The position numbers and the translations under genes were made by a program. This document shows positions 35,242 to 46,504 of a stretch of 64,000 nt of DNA, piece after piece. The stretch spans positions 39,288,758-39,352,757 of the forward strand of contig NC_134080.1 in the NCBI RefSeq assembly GCF_000715075.1, in the 5' to 3' direction. The notes under the pieces were generated by a model, which made no database searches, was not told where the DNA came from, and saw nothing but the letters and a program-made list of their open reading frames with translations. Position 1 is the first letter of the stretch. Every line of letters starts with the position of its first letter. The DNA is from Nicotiana tabacum (lineage: Eukaryota > Streptophyta > Magnoliopsida > Solanales > Solanaceae).

Positions 35242-35287
35242 TGGGTTGCCTCCCAACAATCGCTTCATTTAACGTCGCGGCACGACG
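35242..35287 (-). other. double-hairpin motif, TR-GAG copy 2
   Basis: Minus-strand CGTCGTGCCGCGACG followed by TTGGGAGGCAACCCA, 36 bp after the stop of the gag-like ORF. Confidence 0.75.
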
Positions 35288-35322
35288 TGAATCACTTTCT
35301 GCCTCCACTTCGAACTTATGAA

Positions 35323-36243
35323 TCACACCCCAAGTTTTGCTTCAAGCTTATGATTATGCTCTTGGGGCGGTACAAATTCTTGCGAGCCAAAAATTAGATA
35401 GAGTCTTATGCACTTTTTGGCTCTCGACCGAGGAGTGTCACCTTGCCTAGACGGCCTTGAGAATTTCAAAATATAAGGCCCATCTACCTCTTCCTTGGAC
35501 TCCTTTTTATGCTCGTAAAGATCCATTCCCATTTCACCGTCCGAACATAATGTAGAGAAGTGTTTGGAATGAGGTCCAACACGTTCCAATTTATGAACTT
35601 CAAGATTTTCGACCTCCTCAACACCCAAAACACTAGAGTCAACTAAATTTGTATCTACAACGTCCCTGGTTGACTCTAGTATTATTTCTTCAACATCGGC
35701 ATCCTCAAATTCTAGATGGTTAGAATGTTGGGGTTCTACTTTGGACCCCTCCATTGACACCTCAATTTCTGTCTCGAATGCAAACTGCTCCTGGCTACTA
35801 TCCATAATATTGACATATTGAGCATTAAAAGCTTCAACTAATTGACTCACTTGAGCCTCTAAGTTGTAAATAGTTTCATCTTGCCTTTCTATCTGCAGTA
35901 GTATTTTACTTTGTTGTTCTATAAGACACTTTAACATATCTTCGATCTTCTTTAGGTCAGCTTCCCGAGGTTCTTTGTTCCTATTATCCTCACAAGAAAA
36001 CATAGAATCATCATAATAAGGGGTTGGGGGAAGATAAGAAATATAAGCACAACCATGAAAGTGACCATCTTGACCACCACACATATCACACATATTCCAC
36101 ACATAAGATTGAGTTGGTGCACATAACCCGCTCTCGGGAATACTTTGATAATTTTGCCAAGGGTGGTTTTCATCACAATATGCATAAGGAGGATTAAAAG
36201 TAGAATTACCAACATCAAAACTTTCATAATTCCATGATGCCAT
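35323..36243 (-). CDS. TR-GAG gag-like protein, intact 306-codon ORF
   Basis: Starts MASWNYESFDVGNSTF just after the LTR, primer site and an AT-rich leader. Residues 1-90 are rich in Tyr/Pro/Asn and contain CDMCGGQDGHFHGC, spaced almost like a retroviral zinc knuckle but with the His one residue late. About residues 100-150 form a likely coiled coil (IEDMLKCLIEQQSKILLQIE), ending NLEAQVSQLVEAF. This resembles NLEVQLGQISQSL of the neighbouring Athila Gag. The C-terminal half is acidic, and a basic patch (SRAKKCIRLYL) lies near the end. No catalytic domain. It is likely a reduced Gag that packages the element's own RNA; that role is inferred. Confidence 0.75.
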   Translation of the reverse strand: MASWNYESFDVGNSTFNPPYAYCDENHPWQNYQSIPESGLCAPTQSYVWNMCDMCGGQDGHFHGCAYISYLPPTPYYDDSMFSCEDNRNKEPREADLKKIEDMLKCLIEQQSKILLQIERQDETIYNLEAQVSQLVEAFNAQYVNIMDSSQEQFAFETEIEVSMEGSKVEPQHSNHLEFEDADVEEIILESTRDVVDTNLVDSSVLGVEEVENLEVHKLERVGPHSKHFSTLCSDGEMGMDLYEHKKESKEEVDGPYILKFSRPSRQGDTPRSRAKKCIRLYLIFGSQEFVPPQEHNHKLEAKLGV

Positions 36244-36359
36244 GTTTTTTTTAAATCAACAAGTAAAAAAAATAAATAAATATAAAATATAAAAAAAATA
36301 AAAATAAAAGTTCAAACTTGAAACCTAGCAATATGTACACCTACAGCTACACCGTTAGT

Positions 36360-36377
36360 TCCCCGGCAACGGCGCCA
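36360..36377 (-). promoter_or_regulatory. TR-GAG copy 2 primer-binding site (tRNA-Asp)
   Basis: Minus-strand TGGCGCCGTTGCCGGGGA perfectly complements the 3' end of plant tRNA-Asp, starting five bases after the 5' LTR. Confidence 0.92.
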
Positions 36378-36382
36378 GAATT

Positions 36383-37892
36383 TGATCACGCCCAACTATG
36401 CCTTATAAAAAGGACAATGCGGTCATTGCAAATATAACCTGAGTATTCTGCCCAGAGTCGAATCCCACAGAGAACTAAGGCTTAGCTACAACTGTTCACT
36501 ATCACCAAGAAGAGAGGCTTGAACAGTTCCTAACTTATAGATATTTAGATTCTTGTGTTTAACTAATTCATTAACAAATTAAAATAATAAATTAACAACT
36601 AAAGATACTAAGAGTTAGAGACAAGATTAAGGAGGTCTAGAGTTATGATTTCCCCAATTGTCGGAATCCTTCCCGCTATGTCTTTTATAATTTCGCCTAA
36701 GTATTCTCTATCTATCATGAGCACTCTTATTACCGTAAATCTCTCCCGAGTAATCACGACAATTTACTAGACGCACTCTCCCTATCTATGCTAGCTGGCT
36801 TTTGATACAGCTCACTTCAGATCGCACCCAAGTCTTCGTTATCCCTAATCCCGCATTTAAACCCTCAGTTATTGATCCCTCATATACTCTGGGAGTAGTG
36901 TTGTTCAACAATTACCTAAATATGCACTCTCTCCCGAGTTATGCACACTAAATAGGCACAGCTAATTGAGAGCTCTTCAATTAACTACAATAAGAACGTA
37001 GTTGAACAAATAGAGATTATACTACGGCTCAATTATATAAAAACATAACAAGAATTTATCCTACAAAAGGTTCTATCAAAACTATAGATAACAAATTAGC
37101 TATTCATAATAGTATGTAAAACTATAATACCAAAAGTCATAACCAACAATGAAAAATAGGAAGAAGAAAGAAAAAACTTGTAGAAGAATTCCCAAGCCTT
37201 GCTCCTATTGTGTCTCTATCTCCTTAGGTCAAATCTATGTCAAAAATATGTACTCTCCTTTTCTTGGCCGGCTTCCTTGGTTTAATATAAGGTTTAGGGC
37301 TTAAAATCCCGTGTTTTGCACTTTGGTCCCTGAAATTTACGTATCCTGCCGCGGTTCCACCGCGGTCGCGGTCAAACCGCGGCCAAACACCGTCTCAGAT
37401 TCTTCAGTTGTCCGCGACTGCCCTCTGCCGCGGTTCTGCCGCGGTTGCGCCAACACCGCGGTTGCGCCAACACCGTGGTTTTTCACATTGTTCCGTTTGG
37501 AATTTGGGAAAACGTAAAACATGAAAGTTGTAGTCCTTTGGGTATCTTTCCAACCATATATTATGGAGCCCAAATGGAGGTCTGAGGAAAAAGTTATGTC
37601 TATTTTACTAGACAGTGCGCAATATGCCTCTTCGAGTTTTCGTTTTGTTGTTTTATCATCCGTTGATCCCCGAACACGATCCCGGCTTAATTCCTTGAGC
37701 TCTTACTCAGACTTCAAAGCTCAAAACCACTTAAATTCATTTCATAACATCTATATAGCTCGTAATCACACCTACAAGGCATAAAACACACAATTAGTGC
37801 AAAACACTAGCGATTAAAGCGCAAACTCAACTAAAGTGCAGTAAATTAGAGTGTAATAATCGACTAAAATACATAATTATAGACTATCATCG
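36383..37892 (-). repeat. TR-GAG copy 2, 5' LTR
   Basis: 1510 bp. It differs from its partner LTR by substitutions and by a 17-bp tandem repeat at about 37438-37473 (CGCGGTTGCGCCAACAC twice), which is single in the duplicate copy. Confidence 0.92.
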
Positions 37893-40800
37893 ATGGCCCA
37901 TATAATTTTAAGTGATTCGGGTCTGGGTGTCGGGCCCACGTGGAAGCCTACGTATAGCACACAAAATAATGTGAATCATGCGGAATTCTAGTTTTATGGC
38001 CGTAAAATGCAAAAAAAAAAGAAGAGAAATGATCATAGCGGGGAGATGACTATGGTTCCTTTGGTTGTATTTGATAGTCTAGAAAATTTTTAGGCAATCT
38101 GTGTCTGGGGGCCAGGGCTTAAGAGAAAGGCATGAGCTATAGCACACGAAAATATGGGAATCTAGCGAAATTTTAGTTTTATGGCTGCAATGTAAAATGC
38201 AAAAAAATGAGGAACGATCATGGCGGGGCGATGAATATGGTTCCTTAGGTCGTATATGATGGCCTAGATAACTTTAGGCGATTCGGATCTAGGGGTCAGG
38301 CCCACGCGAAAGGCCTGCGCTATAGCACACGAAATAATGTGAATCATGCAAAATTCCAGTTTTATGGCCGTAAAATGCAAAAAAAAGAGGAACGGTCATA
38401 GTGTGGAGGTGACTATGGTTCCTTAAGTAGTATTTGATGGCCCCGAAAATTTTTAGGCGATCCGGGTCTAGAGGCCCCGTCCCACGCCGAAGGAGTAGGC
38501 TATGCACACGAAAATATGAGAATCGGGTGGAATTCCAGTTTTATGGCCGTAATACATCAAAAAACTAGGAACGTTTATGGTAGGCGGTGACTATGGTACC
38601 TTAGGTCATATTTGATGGCCCAAATTGTTTTTAGACAATACAAGTCCGAAGCCCCACGCCCACGTGGAAGGCATGGGCTATAGTACGTGAAAATATGGGA
38701 ATTAGGAGGAATTCCAGTTTAACATCCGTAAAAACAAAAAAAAGGAGGAGCGGTAATGCAGGGCGATGACTATGGTTTTAGGTCGTATTTGATGGCCTAG
38801 TTAATTTTTAGGCAATTTGGCTCCGGAGGCCCGGGCCCATGCAGAAGGCATCAGCTATAGCACCCAAACATATAGGAACTAGGCAGAATTCTAGTTTTAT
38901 GGCCGTAAAATGATAAAAAATGAGGAACAACCATGGAAGGATAATGACTATAGTTCCTTAGGTCATATTTGATGGTTTGAAAATTCTTTAGGCGATCTGT
39001 GTCTGTGGTTCTAGTCCCACGCAGAAGGCATGGGCTATAGTACACGAGAATATGGAAATCGGGCAAAATGCCAATTTCACGGCTGTAAAACGCAAAAAAA
39101 AGGAACGAACATGGAGGGGCAGTGAATATGGTTCCTTAGGTCGTATTTGATGGTCCAAATTTTTTAGCAGGCGATCCAGGTCCGGAGGCCTCAGCCTACG
39201 CGGAAGGCATGGGCTATAACACACGAAAATATGGGAATCGGGAGGAATTCTAGTTTTATGGGCATAATATGCTAAACAACGTGGAAAGTTCATGGCAGGG
39301 TGGTGTCTATGGTTCCTTAAGTCGTATTTGATGGCCCGAAAATCTTTTAGGCGATCCGGGTCTGGGGGTCCGGGCCCACGAGAAAGGCATGGGCTATAAC
39401 ACATGAAAATATGGGAATCGGGCAAATTTCTAGTTTTACGGCTGTAAAACGGTCATATAAGGGCAGTGACTATGGTTACTTAGGTCGTATTTAATGGCCC
39501 AAAAAGTTTTTGGGCGATTGAGTCTGGGGGATCGGGCCCACGAGGAAGGCGTGGGCTGTAGCACTCGAAAATATGGAAATCGGGCGGAATTCCAGTTTTA
39601 TGACCGTAAAACGCAAAAAAATCGAGGAACGGTTGTGGTGGGGTGGAGATTATGGTTTCTTAAGTCATATTTGATGGCCTGCAAAATTTTAAGGCGATCC
39701 GGGGCCCGGGCCCACAAGGAAGGTGTGGCTATAGCACACAAAAATATGGGAATGAGGCGGACTTAAAGTTTTATGACTGTTAAACGCATAAAACTAGGAA
39801 CGTTCATGGCGAGGCAGGGACTATGGTTCCTTAGGTCATATATGATGGCCCAAAAACCTTTTAGGCAATTCGAGTCCGTGCGCTCGGGTCCACGAGGAAG
39901 GCGTGGGCTATACCACACGAAAATATGGGAATCAGGCACAAATCCAGTTTTATAGCCGTAAAATGCAAAAACAAAATGAGGAACGATCGTGACAGGGTGG
40001 TGATTATGGTTTCTTAGGTCATATGTAATGGCTCGAAAATTCTTTAGGTGATCCAGGTTCGGGGTCCCGGGCCATGAATGAAGGCGTGGGCTATAGCACA
40101 CGAAAATATGGGAATCAGGCGGAAATAAAGATTTATGGCCGTTAAACGCAAAAAAACGAGGAACGTTCATGGAAGGGCAGGGACTATGGTTCCTTAGGTC
40201 GTATTTGATGGCCCAATTTTTTTAGCAATCTGTGTACGGGATCGCGGGCCCAAGAAGAAGGCGTAGGCTATATCACACGAAAATATGAAAATCGGGCGTA
40301 ATTCCAGTTTTATGGCCGGAAAACACAAAAAAGAGAAACGGTCATGGTGGGACGATGATTGTGGTTTATTAGGTCATATTTAATGGTTCGGTAAATTTTT
40401 AGGTGATCCGCGTCTAGGGGATCGGGCCCACAAGGAAGGCGTGGGCTATAACATACGAAATATGGGAATCAGGCGGAATTAAAGTTCTATGGCCGTTAAA
40501 CCCAAAAAAACGAGGAACATTCATGGTGAGGCAGGGACTATGGTTCCTTAGGTTGTATTTGATGGCCTGAAAATTTTTTAGGCGATCCGGGTCCCTAGGC
40601 CTGGGTCCACGAGGAAGGCATGGGCTATAGCACACGAAAATATGAGAATCGGGCGGAATTTCAGTTTTATGGCCGTAAAACGCAAAGCAAATGAGGAACG
40701 ATCATGGCGGGGCAGTGATTATGGTTCTCAGGTCATATTTGATGGCCCGAAAACTTTTAGGCGATCCGGGTCCGTGGCTTCGGCCCACAAGGAAGGCAGC

Positions 40801-43800
40801 ACACAAAAATATGGGAAGCAGGCAAAATTCCAGTTTTATGACCGTAAAACGCAAAAAAATGAGGATCGGTCATGTCGAGCGGTGATTAAGGTTCCTTAGG
40901 TATTATTTGATGGACTGGAAATTTTTTTAGGCAATCCGGGTTCGGGGGCTCGGGCTCACGAGGAAGGCGTGGGCTAAAGCACACGAAAATATGAAAATTG
41001 GGCGGAATATCAATTTTATGTCCGTAATACGAATAAATATGAAGAACGGTCATGGCGAGGTGGTGAATTTGTTCCTTAGGCCATATTTTATGGCCCGGAA
41101 AATTTTTAAGCGATCGAGATACAAGGGTCTGGGCTCTCGAGGAAGGCCTGAGCTATAGTACATGAAAATATGGGAATCTGGCGGAATTCGAGTTTTATGG
41201 CCGTAAAATGCAAACAAACGAGGAACGGTCATGAAGGTGCGTTGTCCATTGTTCCTTAGGTCGTATTTGATTGCCCGAAAAAAATAAGTGATCTGGGTCA
41301 GGGGGCCCGACCCCACGAGAAAGGCATGGGCTATAGCACATGAAAATATGAGAATTGAGCGAAATTCTAATTTTATGGTCATAAAATGCAAAAACATGTA
41401 AAATGATCATGGCGGGGCAGTGAATATGATTCCTTATGTCGTATTTGATGGCCAAAATTTTTTTTAGGCAATCTGGGGGCCCCGGCCCACGAGGAAGGCG
41501 TGAGCTATAGCACACGAAAATATGGAAATAAGGTATAATTTCAGTTTTATGGCCCTAAAATGCCAAAAAATAAGGAACGGTCATGGTAGGCGGTGACTAT
41601 GGGACCTTAGGTCATATTTGATGGCCCGAATATTTTTTAGGCGATCCAGGTCCGGAGGCCTGGCCACAAGCGTAAGGCATGAGCTATAGCATATGAAAAT
41701 ATGAGAATTGGGAGGAATTCCAGTTTTATGGGCGTAAAAAGCAAAAAAACGTGAAACGGTTATGGTGAGGCAATTTCTATGGTTCCTTAGGTTGTATTTG
41801 ATGACCTGGAATATTTTTAGGCAATTCGGGTCTGAGGGCCCGGGCTCACGAGGAAGGCGTAGGCTATAGCATACGAAAATATGGGAATTAGGCGGAATTT
41901 CTGTTTTAAGGCCGTAAAATGCAAAAAACATGAGGAACAGTCATGACAGGGTGGTGAGTTGGTTCCTTAGGACATATTTGATGGCATGGAAAATTTTAGA
42001 CGATCAGGATTCAGGGACCCGTGCCCATGAGGATGGCGTAAATATGAGAATCGGGCGGAATTCCAGTTTTATGGTCGTAAAATGCAAACAAACAAAGAAC
42101 AATCATGGCGGTGCTGTGACTATGATTTCTTAGGTTGTATTCGATGGCCCGAAAAAAAGGCGATTTTGGTCCGGGGGCCCGGGCTCACGAGGAAGGCGTG
42201 GGCTATAGCACACGAAAATATGGGAATCAGGATGGCCGTAAAATGCCAAAAAAATGAGGAATGGTCATGGAGAGGCGGTGATATAGTTCCTTAGATCGTA
42301 TTTGATTGCTCGAATTTTTTTTAGGTGATCCAGTCCGAGGGCCTGGTCCCACAAGGAAGGCGTGGGCTATACACATGAAAATATGAGAATCGGCGAAATT
42401 CCAGCTTTATGGCCATAAAACACAAAAAAGGAGGATCGGTCATGGCGGGGCAGTGATTATGGTTCCATAGGTAGTATTTGATGTCTCGGAAACTTTTTGG
42501 GAGATCCATGTTGGGGGGCTCGAGCCCACGAGGAGGCGTGGGCTATAACACATGAAAATACGGAAATCGGACGGAATTCCAATTTTATGGCCGTAAAACG
42601 CAAAACAAGGAGGATCAGTCATGGCGAGGCGATCACTATAGTTCCATATGTCGTATTTGATGGCCCGAAATTTTTTAGGCGATTCGAGTTTGTAGGTCGG
42701 GGCATAAGAGGAAGGCGTGGGCTATAGCACACGTAAATGTGAGAATTATGCGGAATTCTAATTTTATGGCCGTAACACAAAAAAAGTAGAACGATCATGG
42801 CGAGGCAGTTACTATGGTTTCTTAGGTTGTATTTGACGGCCCAGAAAATTTTTAGGCGATCCGGGTCCGGGGGCCCCGGTCTAAGAGGAAGGCATGGGTT
42901 ACAACACTCAAAAATACGTGAATCAAGCGGAATTCGAGTTTTATGGCCGTAAAACGCAAACAAATGTAAAACGTCCATGGCAGGGCAATGAATATTGTTC
43001 CTAAGGTCTTATTTGATGGTCCAAAAATATCTTAGGCAATCTGGGTCAGGGGAACCGGGCCCACGAGGAAGGTTGGGCTATAGCACATGAAAATATGGGA
43101 ATCGGGCGGAATTCTAGTTTTATAGCCATAAAATGCAAAAAGGAGGAACGGTCATGGTGGGACAGTGACTATGGTTCCTTCGGTCGTATTTTATGGCCCG
43201 AAAATATTTTAGGTGACACGGGTCCGGGGACCCGTACCTACGAGGAAGGCACGGGCTAAGCACACGAAAATATGAGAATCGGGCAGAATTTCAGTTTTAT
43301 GGCCGTAAAATACAAAACAACGAGGAATGGTCATGGAGGGGCATTGACTATGGTTCCTTAGGTCTTATTTGATGGCCCGTAAAAATTTTAGGCGATCCGA
43401 GTCTGGGGGCCCGGGCCCACGAGGAATGTGTGGGCAATAGCACACGAAAATATGGGAATCAGGCGAAGTTCCAGTTTCATTGCGGTGAAACGGAAAAAAA
43501 TGAGGAACGGTCATGAAGGGGCGATGACTATCATTCCTTAGGTCGTATTTGATGGCCCGAAAAAATTATAGATGATCGGAGTCCGGGGGTCTGGGCCCAA
43601 GAGGAAGGTGTGGGCTATAGCACACGAAAATATGAGAATCGGGGGAAATTCCAGTTTTATGGCCGTAACATGCAAAATAATAAGGAACGGTCTTTGAGGT
43701 GCGGTGACTATGATTTCTTAGGTCGTATTTGATGTCCTGAAAAAAAATTAGGCTATTCGCGTCCGGAGGCCACGACCCATGAGGAAGGCGTGGGCTATAA

Positions 43801-43940
43801 CACACGAAAATATAGGAATTGGGCGAAATTAAAATTTTATGGCTGTAAAATGCAAAAAAACGTAAAACAGCATGGCGGGGCAGTGACTACAATTCCTTAG
43901 GTCATATTTGATAGCCCAAAAAATTGTTAGGCAATCCGGG
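37893..43940 (+). repeat. ~179-bp satellite array, block B2
   Basis: About 34 monomers in the same orientation as blocks A and B1, resuming in the monomer split by TR-GAG. It ends mid-monomer (GGCAATCCGGG) at an unrelated sequence starting TGTTGCGCCCCC. Confidence 0.95.
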
Positions 43941-46504
43941 TGTTGCGCCCCCTTTTTCCTCGCGGAGTCCGGGTTTCGACATTCATGGGGGAACAACTCG
44001 TTTCCTTTTGGGAATCGGGTATTTGAAGAGTCGCTACCTAACGGATTAAGGTGCGTTAGGGAACTTAAAGCAATTAACTCATGTAACTAGTTTGCCTTAC
44101 CAGAAATCGGGGTAAGGGCTCGAAATAACCTTGAGGGGAAGGTGATACGGACTCTTCGCGATCCACAATGGTGGGTCCCGACTGAACTTAAACTATATGA
44201 ATTAGACAATTAACAAGTAAGCACGTATTTGCAAATAATGTAGTTTTCTCCATCTAAATGCATATATGATCAAAGAAGTTCAGATAATGAAGGTAAAAGA
44301 CGTTTGGACAACTTAAACACACTTATATGTAAAGAAAAAGGAAGTTTGGATAATTTAAACACATATAGGAATTGGGAAAGGGAAGTCCTAAGTTGATTAT
44401 CCTACAGGATCAATCTGTGCAATGTCCGGTAATCCTCCTCAACTATAGGGGCTACACGTGACATTAGCGCGAAGGTCATCATATCCTTTTACTACCCATT
44501 ACCCCTAATGGTTATATAAGTGAGTTTGATTAACGACCTCTAAGTGTGATTCTACCGTCCCCTCCTTGTGGCCCTGGAGGAATTTAGGACCTCTAGACTT
44601 GGGCAGTTCTAGACAATCCTAAGATGTTTAAAAGGGAAAAGTCTAGGCGACAATGAATAACATATAGGACTGTCAATTAAAGAAGCTGGCAAAAGGCTCA
44701 TGTTTACCTCCACACATACATAGGCAAATAAACAGTACGTCTCAAACAACTGATTTTGAAGAAGTTCAGAAAGCCTAAGAACATGATATCTAGATGAATG
44801 TTACATATACAGGATATGCAGTGTTTGTTTTAAGGGAAATGACAAAATCCTAACCGGTTTGCCTACTGGTTTTCAAAATATGTAAGACTTAAGCAGTTGG
44901 TAAACAATTAGAACACAGTTTTTAGTTTTACACAAGGACATTAATCACCTAAGGCTTGCCTAGGCATGGGATTCTACACAATATAGTTGCAGGAGCTGTT
45001 TAAACAGTTTGAGATTATTCAACATACATGCATGCTGGATCTAAGTGATATATATTATAACATGCGATTTATCAATTTGTGTTTAGAGACATGATACCTA
45101 TGTGTGAATATGTTTTAAACCTTTTTATGGACAACTATTGATTTAATCGAAATAGGCATGGTTCAAACAGATGCAAACAGAGTTCCTAAGAACATGGTAT
45201 CTAATGCATACATGAATGACAATTCCTATTAAGATTATTTAATAGCAGGATGTCTATGTGACAGTACTTGCAGAGAACCAGGAATTGAGTATGCAACATG
45301 CTGAAGCAGTAAATGTGAAGGCCCTAAAAACAGGATATCTAATGCACGGGTTCAACATGGTTTAAATGTAAATGAACACATCAACCCTAGAACATGGCTC
45401 CTAATGCAAATTTGCAGAACATAAAACCTATAGCATGTTGTTTTTACCCAGTTTTACCCACAATATCATACAATTACCCTCCCTTTTCACTAGTTACCCC
45501 AATATCTATTTACAAATAATTATTACAGACCAAGATTGAATAAATTACTTAAATTCAATATAAGATTAAACTATAGGGAGCCTGATGTAGGCTCAAAGCA
45601 AACTTGGGAGTACCAGGCCTTCAGTAGTCTAAAATGCCAAGGGTTTTATTGCCAATTTTGTGTCCAGGTGGGTCAGAGTTCCCTAAGGACCTCAAGGATC
45701 CCAGGTAGTGCTCACACCCAGACTTTGGTTATGTGCAGTGTGGAAGAGCCAGTTCTAATTTGCCAGAGTTCAGAGAGATCTCAAGGATCGCTAAGCGGTA
45801 CATATACTAGAGGAGCAGAACTTAATAACCTAAGAGTAAGTGAGAGTGCTTGACATTGTTTGAAAGACTTAGTGAAAATAGTTTAGGAGTGAAAAAGATT
45901 TTTCTGGAATAAACCAGTTTTGAGAAATGCTAGGAATGAAATCCAGGTTTTGGAAGAATACTGATAATATTTTGAAATATGTTTTGAAGAGAGCAAGTTC
46001 AGTAGACAACTGATCAATCACAGAAGGTTCATTTTCACAGGCACTTTAGCAAATAGGTTTGCACACAGGGGAAGAGGATTGGGAACATATAGAAGTCTCA
46101 TTAAGGGTGCATGAATAGGGTGTAAGGAAGCATGTAGACAACAATGTGCATAGAACACTTAGGAGCTTCATAGCCCAACAGATTAACCAGGATAGTAGGC
46201 AATTAGGACATGGAGAAAAGATGTAGAAGACTGAATTAGACATACAAGTAGGATGATCACATAGTTAAGGGATTAAACATGAATCACAATCAGGCAAGCA
46301 TCAGATAACAGGTGAAGCGTAGACATGATAATTATACATCTGAACAGGGAAGAATTTAGGCATGCTAGATAAAATAGTAGATAGGCTAATATAGTTAGAC
46401 ATACTAATCACATATTGAACAAGACAGTGCTAAGAAAGACAGTGAACATGAACAAGAATGGAACTTATAATTGATGAACTTAAGGCAGTAATGAAACACA
46501 TAGG
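43941..46504. other. unclassified 2.6-kb insertion, probably a retroelement fragment
   Basis: Starts TGTTGCGCCCCCTTTTTCC and includes GAGTCGCTACCTAACGG and AAGGTGCGTTAGGG. I recognise these as a style of sequence found at the ends of large LTR elements in Solanaceae, but I cannot name the family. The rest is AT-rich with no domain. The 105-codon frame at 45536-45853 has no recognisable similarity. The right end is the duplication junction at 46504/46505, so the fragment may be truncated there. Confidence 0.5.

Larger units (their letters stand above)
31906..37892 (-). mobile_element. TR-GAG non-autonomous LTR retroelement, copy 2 (complete)
   Basis: 5987 bp between ATGGC direct repeats (31901-31905 and 37893-37897), inserted in a satellite monomer. 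Reading on the minus strand: 5' LTR, perfect tRNA-Asp primer site, one gag-like ORF, hairpin motif, about 1.8 kb non-coding, polypurine tract, 3' LTR. No protease, RT, RNase H or integrase is present, so movement would need proteins supplied by another element. The outer end of the 5' LTR has CG in place of the CA expected on the plus strand, one changed base. Confidence 0.92.
25659..46504 (+). repeat. 20.8-kb duplicated unit, first copy
   Basis: Everything from the middle of the Athila env-like region to the end of the unclassified insertion. The part from 25659 to at least 41797 recurs from 46505 to 64000 with a shift of 20.80-20.85 kb, then 22.20 kb after an indel in the satellite. Confidence 0.9.

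Noticed and set aside
45536..45853. 105-aa plus-strand frame in the unclassified region
   Set aside because: No recognisable domain, normal length for chance in this composition, and no supporting splice or promoter context.
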